A stretch of DNA of 64,000 bases from CAIYUC01 sp963682005. GTDB lineage: Bacteria; Bacteroidota; Bacteroidia; Bacteroidales; FEN-979. The DNA lies in NCBI GenBank assembly GCA_963682005.1, contig OY820914.1, forward strand, positions 992,001 to 1,056,000, given 5' to 3'. Below are positions 35,558-42,944 of the stretch, one piece after another (positions within the stretch are counted from its first letter, which is position 1; each line of letters opens with the position of its first letter). Made by a program: the position numbers and the translations under genes. The notes beneath the pieces are model-generated. The model saw only the letters and a list, made by a program, of their open reading frames with translations. It made no database searches and was not told the origin of the DNA.

Positions 35558-36376
35558 TACATAAATATCCTTCCTCCGGTAAACCATCACAGAGGCCGAC
35601 CCAAGAATGGCGGATATACCCAGGAAATACGCCAGGTGCCAAGGATCAAGCGCATAGCCGGGATCGAGAACATCCACCTTGACATACGAGAACGGACTGA
35701 TGTAGCCAAGCAGTTTTGCGCTCTCGCTGAGTTTGGAAATGTTGTAAAGAAAATAACAGACCAGGACGATGCCGATGGAAAAGGTGGTGACCGGTTTCGC
35801 CCGTTTCACCGTCACGCTGAGGAAAAGTCCTGCAAAGGCGAAGAGGATATTGAGCAGGAATGTATAGCCTGAAAGCACCAGGAAGGACCGGATATCGTAT
35901 GTGCCTGTTTTTACCGCATTCATTGAAAAATAACCCGCCAGTGCCGTGACCAGGTTCAGGATGAATACATTCAGAAGGACGATGAAAAGCTTGGTTCCGA
36001 TGATCTCGCCGCGGGTCACCGGCCTTGTAAGAAGGTACTCCGCGGTTCTGCCATATTCCTCCTTCAGGAGAATGTTTGACGAAAGAACAACGCTGTAAAT
36101 GCTTCCCAGCAGCAACATGTAAACAATGTTGTTGGCCGAATAATATCCGAGTACCGAAAAGATATCTGTGAGGTTGCTGATCCCCCTGAATTTAAGGATC
36201 GCATCGGGCACAAATCCGATCAGCCCCATGATCTGTTTCCTGTTCTCCGTAAAGGTATGGTACAGTGACATTGTAAAGATGATCAGGAAGCAAATGACGG
36301 CAACCCATATGATCAGGCTCAGGGCATTCCGCCTGAATTCTTTCCGGAAGAGGGTTCTATTTATGATGCAGCTCAT
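35555..36376 (-). CDS. ABC-2 type transporter permease
   Basis: 273 residues with about six membrane segments (for example LSLIIWVAVICFLIIFTMSL, IVYMLLLGSIYSVVLSSNIL, FVLSGYTFLLNILFAFAGLF). The family hallmark after the second segment is LLKEEYGRTAEYLLTRPVTRGEIIGTK, seen in NatB/BcrB/EcsB-like permeases. It starts 3 bases after the stop of the ATPase gene, so the two are one operon and should form a bcrAB/natAB-type exporter. Its C-terminus ends within the right edge of repeat element e. The substrate cannot be told from sequence; related pairs export antibiotics, lipids or ions. Confidence 0.85.
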   Translation of the reverse strand: MSCIINRTLFRKEFRRNALSLIIWVAVICFLIIFTMSLYHTFTENRKQIMGLIGFVPDAILKFRGISNLTDIFSVLGYYSANNIVYMLLLGSIYSVVLSSNILLKEEYGRTAEYLLTRPVTRGEIIGTKLFIVLLNVFILNLVTALAGYFSMNAVKTGTYDIRSFLVLSGYTFLLNILFAFAGLFLSVTVKRAKPVTTFSIGIVLVCYFLYNISKLSESAKLLGYISPFSYVKVDVLDPGYALDPWHLAYFLGISAILGSASVMVYRRKDIYV

Positions 36377-36379
36377 CTG

Positions 36380-37267
36380 TTACCTGTAATAATGCATAAA
36401 GATCTCCTCAAGGGTGGGTTCTTCGATCAGCAGGTCATCGATGCCGGCTTTGGTCAGTTCACTCACAAGATGTCCGATCCCGCCGGCGTACATGAATGCC
36501 ACTCCTTTCCCGGGATTCCTGCTTATCTGTTCCATCCCGGGAACCGAGAAATCCATTGCGGATTGCTCTTCACGGAATGTGACCGTGATCTTTCTGACCT
36601 GTTTTTTGCGTAATATTTCTACATCCTCCACATTGATGATCCTGCCATCCCTGATAATCGCCACTTTCCGGCAAAGGTTCTGAACATCGCTTAAAACGTG
36701 GGAGGAGAAAAAGATCGTCATTCCTTTCCGGTTCTCTTCCCGGAGCAGGTCGAAGAACCGTGACTGCATCAACGGGTCAAGACCGGTTGTTGGCTCATCC
36801 AGGATCAGCAGCCGCGGGTTGTGAATAAGGCTTTGGACGATGGATACCTTCTTTTTGGTTCCCATCGAAAGGTCAGTCAGTTTCCGGTTAATTTCAAGCC
36901 CAAAAACGCCTGCCAGTTCATGGATCCGTTCTGAACTCTGGCTGCTTTTATAAAAATTCAGGCAATACGTCAGGAACTCGAGAACCGTCATTTTATCATA
37001 AAAGCCCGCGTCGGAAGGGATGTACCCGATCTGTTCCCTGATCTTTTTAGATTCCTTCAGCGCATTCATCCCGAAGATCTCCACTTTCCCGCCGGTCGGG
37101 AAGATCAGGTTGAGCAGGATGCGGATGGTGGTTGATTTTCCTGCGCCGTTCGGACCGATGAATCCAAAAATATCCCCATCCTCCACCTGCAGGTTGATAT
37201 CCTCTATTCCCCGTGCTTTCCCATAGAATTTGGTGAGGTTTTCAGTAATGATGACCGGCGTACTCAT
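36380..37267 (-). CDS. ABC transporter ATP-binding protein
   Basis: 295 residues. The nucleotide-binding domain is intact: Walker A GPNGAGKST (about 37-45), Q-loop region IGYIPSDAGFYDKMTV, signature-like LSMGTKKKVSIVQSL (LSGGQ replaced by LSMGT, common in this subfamily), Walker B LLILDEPTTGLDP and switch His in SSHVLSD. A C-terminal extension of about 75 residues (ITVTFREEQSAMDF ... EPTLEEIFMHYY) is typical of CcmA/NatA-like subunits of ABC-2 exporters. It is the first gene of a two-gene unit with the permease 3 bases downstream. Heptad element f lies just upstream (37294-37378), between it and the unknown TPR-like gene, so any promoter must be within or next to that repeat. Confidence 0.9.
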   Translation of the reverse strand: MSTPVIITENLTKFYGKARGIEDINLQVEDGDIFGFIGPNGAGKSTTIRILLNLIFPTGGKVEIFGMNALKESKKIREQIGYIPSDAGFYDKMTVLEFLTYCLNFYKSSQSSERIHELAGVFGLEINRKLTDLSMGTKKKVSIVQSLIHNPRLLILDEPTTGLDPLMQSRFFDLLREENRKGMTIFFSSHVLSDVQNLCRKVAIIRDGRIINVEDVEILRKKQVRKITVTFREEQSAMDFSVPGMEQISRNPGKGVAFMYAGGIGHLVSELTKAGIDDLLIEEPTLEEIFMHYYR

Positions 37268-37293
37268 GTTGTAAAGATAAATATCTTTCTCTA

Positions 37294-37378
37294 AGTGAAA
37301 AGTGAAGAGTGAAGAGTGAAAAGTGAAAAATAACTTTTCATTTTACGTTTTTCACTTTACACTCAGTTGTTCACTGAG
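37294..37378 (+). repeat. GAGTGAA/TTTACGTT element, copy f
   Basis: AAGTGAAAAGTGAAGAGTG units, AAAAATAACTTTTCATTTTA, CGTTTTTCACTTTACACT, CAGTTGTTCACTGAG. On the minus strand its right end encodes the last four residues (SVNN) and the stop TGA of the 466-residue unknown protein. Confidence 0.9.
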
Positions 37379-38763
37379 TTTTTACGTATCTCAAAGAGGT
37401 ATTCCGAAATCTTCATGGCCGTTGAATTATATATATCATTGGCGGTATTTTCTGCATGTCCGGACCATTCAAAGTTGGTTAAGAAATATGTGTAGGCTAT
37501 TGCAGGGATTATTTTCCCCTGTTCGGTCTGGAAATGAATTAACGCAAGCATATAAGAGAGAAGTTCAAGGGCGGAGAAAGAGGTTCGTTCCGGAAATTGC
37601 CGGTGAATATCAAAACTTAAATCAATCAGTTTCTTGGCCTCTTCCATCTTTCCGGCAACAAGCAACCTGTTGATGTAATTTGTAACGGACATGACCTGGC
37701 GAGGGAACCTCCGATAAATTTCACCGGCAAGATCGTTCATCAATTCCTCTTCCTCCAGTGCTTCATAGCAAAACCCGAGAAGATCATAAAAATTAAGGTT
37801 GCCACCGCTCTGGGCAATGGCCTCCTTTATCGAAGGAAGTGCTGCCTCCGGATCCGTTTCAATCATTCCGTAAAGTTCATCATACAATTTTGAGGCTGTC
37901 TCGTTCAAGGAATAATCCGTCGGATCATCTGACTCATCTGATATATTCCATTTGTCCAGTTCATCCAGGATCCGGTCAATTTCTTTGTCTTCCTTCTTCT
38001 TAAATGTAGTCTTGATTGCGGCGAACATGAACAGGAATAAATTCTTAACAGAAAGATTTTTTCTTCCTTCCAGAAAGTCTGACATGTCGGATTCCGTCAT
38101 TTCTTCCAAAGGTTTGTCGATGATCTCCTGATCCATTCCCTCCTCATCATCTTCCTCCTCATCATCAAAAAACGCTTCTGATTCATCCCCGGGTTCCCCG
38201 TCTTCCGGATAAACAATTACAAAGTTCCCGGGGCCGGGGTTTTTGACGAGTTGAGCAATAATGTTTTTCGGATGGCTTTCGTGTCCAAAATAGATCGCAG
38301 GCTTACCATCGACCCCGAACTCAATATCCATGAGCTCGACTTTTTCATCATCTTCTTCCAGGATAAACCTTGTCAGACTGAATTCTTTGCAGGGTCTGAA
38401 ACCGAACTCCTCCGCAAATTCTATTGAGCCATAAATGACGTTATGGGCTACAACATAATCAACCGGAATGAGCGGATCTTCGCCACCCAGCATTTCTTCC
38501 TGTTTCTTTTTAATGTCTTCCAATTCAAGGGGATGTTCATTAAAAACCCAAAGGGCCTCTTTCACTCCCAGACAATGCAGATCGACCTGGAAAATTCCAA
38601 AAGTCAGATTGCCATTAATATGTTTCCGTGATACGATAATGAACGCCATCCCCGAATTTTCCCATTCCTGGTTGATAAAGCATGGTCCTAATGGCAGCAA
38701 CCGGGCACGGGTGCGGATGTAATTTTCGGGGGTTAAAGGTTTGTTCTGTGAGGATTTGGACAT
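37363..38763 (-). CDS. Unknown protein, TPR-like C-terminal half (family copy 2)
   Basis: 466 residues, acidic, no signal peptide. It is a paralogue of the 483-residue protein at 16923-18374, with the same N-terminal core (ENYIRTRARLLPLGPCFINQ, IIVSRKHINGNLTF), the same middle (DYVVAHNVIYGSIEFAEEFG; GNFVIVYPEDGEPGDE) and TPR-like helices at the end (EAIAQSGGNLNFYDLLGFCY, RRFPRQVMSVTNYINRLLVA). The family is unknown to me. The acidic insert near residues 195-220 (DDEEEDDEEGMDQE) is longer than in the other copy. The stop codon and last four codons lie in repeat element f. A TAAATTTG box framed by an 11-bp imperfect dyad lies directly upstream. The two paralogues are 19 kb apart, each near different neighbours, which suggests independent units. 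Confidence 0.7.
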   Translation of the reverse strand: MSKSSQNKPLTPENYIRTRARLLPLGPCFINQEWENSGMAFIIVSRKHINGNLTFGIFQVDLHCLGVKEALWVFNEHPLELEDIKKKQEEMLGGEDPLIPVDYVVAHNVIYGSIEFAEEFGFRPCKEFSLTRFILEEDDEKVELMDIEFGVDGKPAIYFGHESHPKNIIAQLVKNPGPGNFVIVYPEDGEPGDESEAFFDDEEEDDEEGMDQEIIDKPLEEMTESDMSDFLEGRKNLSVKNLFLFMFAAIKTTFKKKEDKEIDRILDELDKWNISDESDDPTDYSLNETASKLYDELYGMIETDPEAALPSIKEAIAQSGGNLNFYDLLGFCYEALEEEELMNDLAGEIYRRFPRQVMSVTNYINRLLVAGKMEEAKKLIDLSFDIHRQFPERTSFSALELLSYMLALIHFQTEQGKIIPAIAYTYFLTNFEWSGHAENTANDIYNSTAMKISEYLFEIRKNSVNN

Positions 38764-38771
38764 ACAGGAAA

Positions 38772-38806
38772 ATCGGGATTTGAAAACAAATTTACAAATT
38801 CCCGAT
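38772..38806 (-). promoter_or_regulatory. Promoter box TAAATTTG framed by a dyad
   Basis: ATCGGGATTTG (38772-38782) and CAAATTCCCGAT (38795-38806) are complementary with one bulge. On the minus strand they enclose TAAATTTG (38794-38787), a match to TAnnTTTG. The start codon is 24 bases downstream. This is a plausible repressor-controlled promoter for the 466-residue protein. Confidence 0.5.
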
Positions 38807-38905
38807 GAAGAGTGAAGAGTGAAGAGTGAAAAGTGAAAAGTGAAGAGTGAAGAGTGAAGAGTGAAAAATAACTTTTCACTTTACGTTTTTCACTTATAAC
38901 TCAAT
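38806..38905 (+). repeat. GAGTGAA/TTTACGTT element, copy g
   Basis: About eight heptads, AAAAATAACTTTTCAC, TTTACGTTTTTCAC, TTATAACTCAAT. It separates the divergently transcribed 466-residue gene and the following T9SS gene. Confidence 0.9.
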
Positions 38906-39032
38906 CCTGCAATACTTTCCAAAAACATGCGTTTCATTTACATCTATAATATTTTCGTGTTCTGAATTGATGGATTTTGATCCCAATTTGAGTCCATTGA
39001 TTTCATAAGGTTTAATCCTAAAAAACCAAACC

Positions 39033-40265
39033 ATGAAACGTAAAATGTTATTTCACGTCCTGATAATTCTGCCATGGTTTTCATTGTCGGCTTATTCGCA
39101 GTGGGTAACCCTGGATTCGATTGCCAGTTCTGTCGAACATATCAGTACCTCCGGAGGTAAATTATATGTTTGCTCAGCCACAACCGGGGTTTATATTTCA
39201 ACCGATTCAGGAAGCACCTGGAATCCCTCGAATAATTGTCTGACGAACCTCAGTACACGAAGGATCCTTGCGCGGGATTCCTTGCTGGTACTCGGAACAA
39301 ATAGCGCCATTTTTAAATCCATCGATTACGGGGCAACGTGGGCATTGTCATTTACAGGAACCCCACCGGGGACAGGCTGCAACGTCTCGGATATTATTTT
39401 CAGGGGTGATTCAATACTGGCAGCTACCAATGGAAGCGGGATCTTCTGTTCCCTGGATTTTTGTCAGACATGGTTTCCATTGAATAATGGCTTCCCTGAT
39501 CTTAACAGAAGTTGTCTTTTTTCGGATGGTTCCAGACTTTTTACCGGAACCTGGACTGCCGGAAGTGGAATATTCTGTTCGGACGATAATGGTGCCACCT
39601 GGATCCCGAAGAACAACGGAGTTCCCATGATGTGGTCGAATCCGGAAAAATATGTTGATATCACATCCATTACGAAAGTGAACCAGTCGCTCTTTGCTTC
39701 CTCTTTTGGAGGCAATGTTCTGAAATCAGAAGATAATGGTGAATCATGGACCATCCTGAACAACCCGAATAATTATGAATGGATCATCTGGAGTCCAGGC
39801 TACACCTTGCTTTGCGGGCATAATGGTGTTGGTGTCAGCAGATCAGATGACCTTGGAAATACATGGATATATCAAAATGAAGGGTTGGGACCACCGTATG
39901 ACATTGACATTTGCACATTCTGTCTCATGGGGTCCTATATTTATGCAGGAGGATGGAATAGAAAAATTTTCAGGTGTCCGGTTTCTGAAATCACAACCAG
40001 TATCCGGGAGAATGAAATAAAGACCGGAACCAGGGTTTATCCGAACCCGATATCAGAATATTCAACCATTGTTGTTCCGGTATCAAAGAATGAAAAATAC
40101 AGGTTTGAAGTTTTTAACGATGGTGGTATTTGTATAAAGAATTTGTCCGGATTGAATCCGGTACAGCTTACGTTGAGAAAATCGGATTACCAAAAGGGCA
40201 TCTACTTTTTCAGAATCACAGGATCAGGACAAGATTTATTCAACGGAAAATTTATTGTTGATTAA
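39033..40265 (+). CDS. T9SS cargo protein with six Asp-box repeats
   Basis: 410 residues. Signal peptide at 1-22 (MKRKMLFHVLIILPWFSLSA, then YSQ). Six Asp-box-like repeats follow the pattern SxDxGxTW: STDSGSTW, SIDYGATW, SLDFCQTW, SDDNGATW, SEDNGESW and SDDLGNTW, consistent with a beta-propeller of the sortilin/BNR type. The last 75 residues (TRVYPNPISEYSTIVVPVSK ... YQKGIYFFRITGSG ... GKFIVD) form a type A T9SS sorting domain. No catalytic residues are evident. The gene is bracketed by heptad elements g and h together with the small TfoX-N-like gene 28 bases downstream, which may be co-transcribed with it by chance. Confidence 0.85.
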   Translation: MKRKMLFHVLIILPWFSLSAYSQWVTLDSIASSVEHISTSGGKLYVCSATTGVYISTDSGSTWNPSNNCLTNLSTRRILARDSLLVLGTNSAIFKSIDYGATWALSFTGTPPGTGCNVSDIIFRGDSILAATNGSGIFCSLDFCQTWFPLNNGFPDLNRSCLFSDGSRLFTGTWTAGSGIFCSDDNGATWIPKNNGVPMMWSNPEKYVDITSITKVNQSLFASSFGGNVLKSEDNGESWTILNNPNNYEWIIWSPGYTLLCGHNGVGVSRSDDLGNTWIYQNEGLGPPYDIDICTFCLMGSYIYAGGWNRKIFRCPVSEITTSIRENEIKTGTRVYPNPISEYSTIVVPVSKNEKYRFEVFNDGGICIKNLSGLNPVQLTLRKSDYQKGIYFFRITGSGQDLFNGKFIVD

Positions 40266-40292
40266 ATCTTCTCTTCGAAAAAATTGGATACC

Positions 40293-40598
40293 ATGACGAA
40301 TGAAGAAACCCTGTACACCGCCATTGGCCAGAAACTCACTGGTGCTGTGCAAAGCCAGATGTTCGGCAAACCCTGCTTCAAGATCAGCGGGAAAGCATTC
40401 ATCTGTTTTTTCCGGAACGAAATGGTCTTCAAACTCTGTGGCGACGATCATAAGGAAGCGCTTGCTCTTGAAGGAGCCACCTCATTCGATCCGTCCGGGA
40501 AAGGCCGCCCGATGAAGGAATGGGTGCAGGTGCCGGCTGTCCATTCAGCCCTATGGACAACATTCGCCTCCGCTGCGGTGGAATATGTGAAAGTGTAG
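40293..40598 (+). CDS. TfoX N-terminal-domain-like small protein
   Basis: 101 residues from the ATG at 40293 (a TTG nine bases earlier is also in frame). The sequence MFGKPCFKISGKAFICFFRN, then EMVFKL, and the end DPSGKGRPMKEWVQVP match the free-standing TfoX-N/YjhX-like fold seen in many soil and aquatic bacteria, where MFGxPxFKxxGKxF is the recognisable core. TfoX itself regulates competence, but single-domain members such as this have no established role. It begins 28 bases after the preceding T9SS gene. Its stop TAG is followed directly by repeat element h. Confidence 0.75.
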   Translation: MTNEETLYTAIGQKLTGAVQSQMFGKPCFKISGKAFICFFRNEMVFKLCGDDHKEALALEGATSFDPSGKGRPMKEWVQVPAVHSALWTTFASAAVEYVKV

Positions 40599-40720
40599 AG
40601 AGAAGAGTGAAAAATAACTTTTCACTTTACGTTTTTCACTTTTAACTCAATTCTTCACTTTACGTTCTTCACTTTTCACTTATTGTCCAAGACTTTACAC
40701 TGTTAGTTGTTCACTGAATT
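40599..40720 (+). repeat. GAGTGAA/TTTACGTT element, copy h (double core)
   Basis: AGAGAAGAGTGAAAAATAAC, then two cores (TTTACGTTTTTCAC and TTTACGTTCTTCAC), TTTACACTG and TTGTTCACTG. It lies between the TfoX-like gene and the group II intron. Confidence 0.85.
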
Positions 40721-40770
40721 TTCCCGCCTCAGGAAATTCAGGTAAAGAAAATCAAGGAATGAGCGTGAAG

Positions 40771-40837
40771 AACCGCGAATTGTCTGACGATCCCGATCGG
40801 AGCGTCAGCGACGACCGGGAGAGGAGTTTTCGCGGTT
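40771..40837. repeat. Palindromic repeat next to the intron 3' end
   Basis: AACCGCGAA (40771-40779) pairs with TTCGCGGTT (40829-40837). CTGACG (40784-40789) pairs with CGTCAG (40803-40808). It lies 50 bases from the intron boundary, in the downstream exon side. It looks like a dispersed repeat of non-coding type. Confidence 0.6.
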
Positions 40838-40887
40838 TAGCGAATGACGAAGATTTTTAGTGAATTTTCTGCAGCGGTGAGTTTTCT

Positions 40888-42784
40888 ATCGAGTAGGAAG
40901 TGAGGGATTATTTCCCTCACTGTCCTCTCACACCACCGTACGTACCGTTCGGTATACGGCGGTTCACTAACCAATTCAACATTTGGAGTAGACCTCGATA
41001 AAACCAACATATCCCCGGTCAGCAAAGTACTCATTGTTAAGGGTCGTGTGAAGGATAAAGCTCCTGCAAATACGCCACCCACCAAGTCGTGTGCAGCCCC
41101 ACGCGTATGCGTTATCCTCGGATGCCCCTAGTCTCCGAAGTTCTCTGATTCTGGTTCTTGTTGATTTCCATGTTTCCCATACACAATACCTAAGTCGTCG
41201 GCGAACCCAATAGTCCATGTGTTCCAAGGGAGTACGACTCTCGGCGAGTTTGAAGTAGTGCACCCAGCCTCGGATAACGATTCGCAGGGTGGCGATTCTG
41301 TCTTCAAGTTTGATAGGCCAAGTCTTTCGTGTGATCCCCTTGATCTTCAGTTTGATCTTCTTGTAACTTGACTGGTGTATTCGCAGCCGATACATGCCCT
41401 TTCTCCAGTAGAAAGCATAACCTAAGAGTTTCACATCCTTGGGTTTGCTAATCCGGCTCTTGTCCCGGTTTACCCGGAGTTTAAGCCTCTCCTCAAGAAA
41501 GGAGCTAATGCTGCTCATCACCCGCTCTCCCGCTCTTTTACTTTTGGTAAAGATGCAGAAGTCATCAGCATACCGGACAAATTTATGCCCCCGCCTTTCC
41601 AGTTCCTTGTCCAGTTCATCCAGAACTATGTTCGATAATATTGGACTCATTGGACTTCCCTGTGGCGTACCTTCTTGGGTTTGTTCGATAGCACTACCTA
41701 TTTGAACTCCCGATTGAAGGAATCGCCTGATTAGCTGGAGTACTCGTTTGTCGTTGGTTCTTTTGCTGAGCAAGTACATGAGACGATCCTGATTCACGGT
41801 GTCGAAGAATTTCTCCAGATCGATTTCCACGACCCAGATGTGTCCCTCGTTCAGGTTGGTTTGAGCCTGCCTGATCGCCATATGGGCGCTCTTGCCCGGC
41901 CTGAAGCCATAGCTGAACTTCGAGAAGCTCTCATCCCACTGTTTACTCAACTGCTGACCAATGGCTTGTTGGATCAGCCTGTCCATAACTGTAGGTATTC
42001 CCAGCAGCCGTTTTCCGCCGTTGGGTTTGGGTATTTCTACCCGTTTGACAGGCAGAGGTCTGTATGTTCCTGAAAGTATCGCTGTCTTGATATTTGCCCA
42101 GTTGTCCCATAGATAAGATTGCAGATTTTCCACAGTCTCTCCATCGACCCCTGCGCTGCCTTTGTTGCGCATTACCTGCTTATAGGCCGCTCGCAAATTC
42201 TCTCGACTTAAGATTTCTTCCAGTAACATTTATTTCCTCCTGTTTCTTGCATTGTGTTCTCTTTCGTGCAAATCAGTCGCTCAACGCTCCTGCGGTACAT
42301 CACATTCCGTGTGACCCTCCCGCAAGTAGCCTAATCTTCTGCTTAGTTTTCTGTTTTCATAGCGTTTGATTTAACTCAAAAGTTCACTTTGCAGTTTGTG
42401 TTCAGCCCTTCCTTAATTCCTTAAGTACTATGGCCTCTGCTGACTTCTGATCGTTCAGTTATACATCACTGTATAGGTTGCCTTGGTTATTGTTGCCTTG
42501 GCCTTCCGATCAGATCTCCCCGGGTAAGATGACTGACTTTCGTTCCATGCGCCTGCTGCATATACAACTACAGAGTCCGGACAGTATAGGACTTCGTTTT
42601 GACAAGCAAACTCATCCCTCTGTAATTGCCTCTTATGCAGTTTCTGTCCGTCAGGCCAGAACTTTGCCTCCAGCTTCTTTCAGATTCCACCTCACGGTGG
42701 ACACCCTTGCCTTTGGCTAACACTCCCTACTGTCAAGCGTGTTCGGGATTTTCACCCTATAGTCACTCATCATGCCGGGCACAC
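40888..42784 (-). mobile_element. Complete group IIC intron
   Basis: On the minus strand the element starts with GTGTGCCCGGCATGATGAG (5' end at 42784; GUGYG consensus). It ends after a domain V-like hairpin (GAACCGCCGTATACC and GGTACGTACGGTGGTG, about 40940-40975), a domain VI-like stem (GTGAGGGAAATAATCCCTCAC) and CCTACTCGAT (end at 40888). Length is 1897 bases. Immediately upstream of the 5' end is a perfect hairpin (42791-42817), the usual target of class C introns. About 550 bases of ribozyme domains I-IV precede the maturase gene, which has a strong Shine-Dalgarno (CAGGAGGAAATA) unlike the host genes. The boundaries are from consensus, not experiment. Confidence 0.85.
40976..42229 (-). 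CDS. ltrA: Group II intron reverse transcriptase/maturase
   Basis: 417 residues. It has RT domain blocks with GVDGETVENL, VEIPKPNGGKRLLGIPT, FSYGFRPGKSAHMA, VVEIDLEKFFDTVN, EGTPQGSPMSPILSNIVLDE, the active site YADDF and GYAFYWR. It then has the maturase (X/GIIM) domain with GWVHYFKLAE, WVRRRLRYCVWETWK and WGCTRLGGWR. There is no HNH endonuclease, as expected for class C. All RT motifs and the catalytic YADD are intact, so the protein looks functional. It closely resembles the thermostable GsI-IIC enzyme in motif order. It is encoded in domain IV of the surrounding intron and should help splicing and reverse-splice the RNA into DNA near terminator stems. Confidence 0.95.
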   Translation of the reverse strand: MLLEEILSRENLRAAYKQVMRNKGSAGVDGETVENLQSYLWDNWANIKTAILSGTYRPLPVKRVEIPKPNGGKRLLGIPTVMDRLIQQAIGQQLSKQWDESFSKFSYGFRPGKSAHMAIRQAQTNLNEGHIWVVEIDLEKFFDTVNQDRLMYLLSKRTNDKRVLQLIRRFLQSGVQIGSAIEQTQEGTPQGSPMSPILSNIVLDELDKELERRGHKFVRYADDFCIFTKSKRAGERVMSSISSFLEERLKLRVNRDKSRISKPKDVKLLGYAFYWRKGMYRLRIHQSSYKKIKLKIKGITRKTWPIKLEDRIATLRIVIRGWVHYFKLAESRTPLEHMDYWVRRRLRYCVWETWKSTRTRIRELRRLGASEDNAYAWGCTRLGGWRICRSFILHTTLNNEYFADRGYVGFIEVYSKC

Positions 42785-42790
42785 TTGTTC

Positions 42791-42817
42791 CTTTCTTTTG
42801 GTCCAAGCAAAAGAAAG
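42791..42817. terminator. Hairpin at the intron insertion site
   Basis: CTTTCTTTTG (42791-42800) pairs perfectly with CAAAAGAAAG (42808-42817) around a 7-base loop, 6 bases from the intron 5' end. Class C introns target such terminator-like stems. Confidence 0.7.
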
Positions 42818-42881
42818 TAAAACAATTGCCACACAAGGTTTGTAGAAGATTTCAAGCGGCATTGCAAATTCCGCTTTGCGG

Positions 42882-42944
42882 GTGAAGAGTGAAGAGTGAA
42901 GAGTGAAAAATAATTTTTCACTTTACGTTCTTCACTTTACACTT
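42882..42944 (+). repeat. GAGTGAA/TTTACGTT element, copy i
   Basis: Three heptads, AAAAATAATTTTTCAC, TTTACGTTCTTCAC, TTTACACTT. Its right end touches the TAA stop of flxA on the minus strand. It is the last copy I see; none was found from 43 to 64 kb. Confidence 0.85.

Noticed and set aside
35103..42229. Diversity-generating retroelement (Avd-like four-helix bundle plus reverse transcriptase)
   Set aside because: The RT has the group II QGSP motif rather than the DGR-type SQ, carries a maturase domain and sits in a group II intron 6 kb away; no template/variable repeat pair was seen.
42230..42784. Small open frames upstream of the maturase on both strands
   Set aside because: This stretch matches intron ribozyme domains I-IV; the frames overlap each other and show no protein features.
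33258..42944. Integron-like cassette array with the heptad elements as attC sites
   Set aside because: Spacing and common orientation are suggestive, but the RYYYAAC/GTTRRRY core pairs are not present, genes face both ways, and there is no tyrosine integrase in the window.
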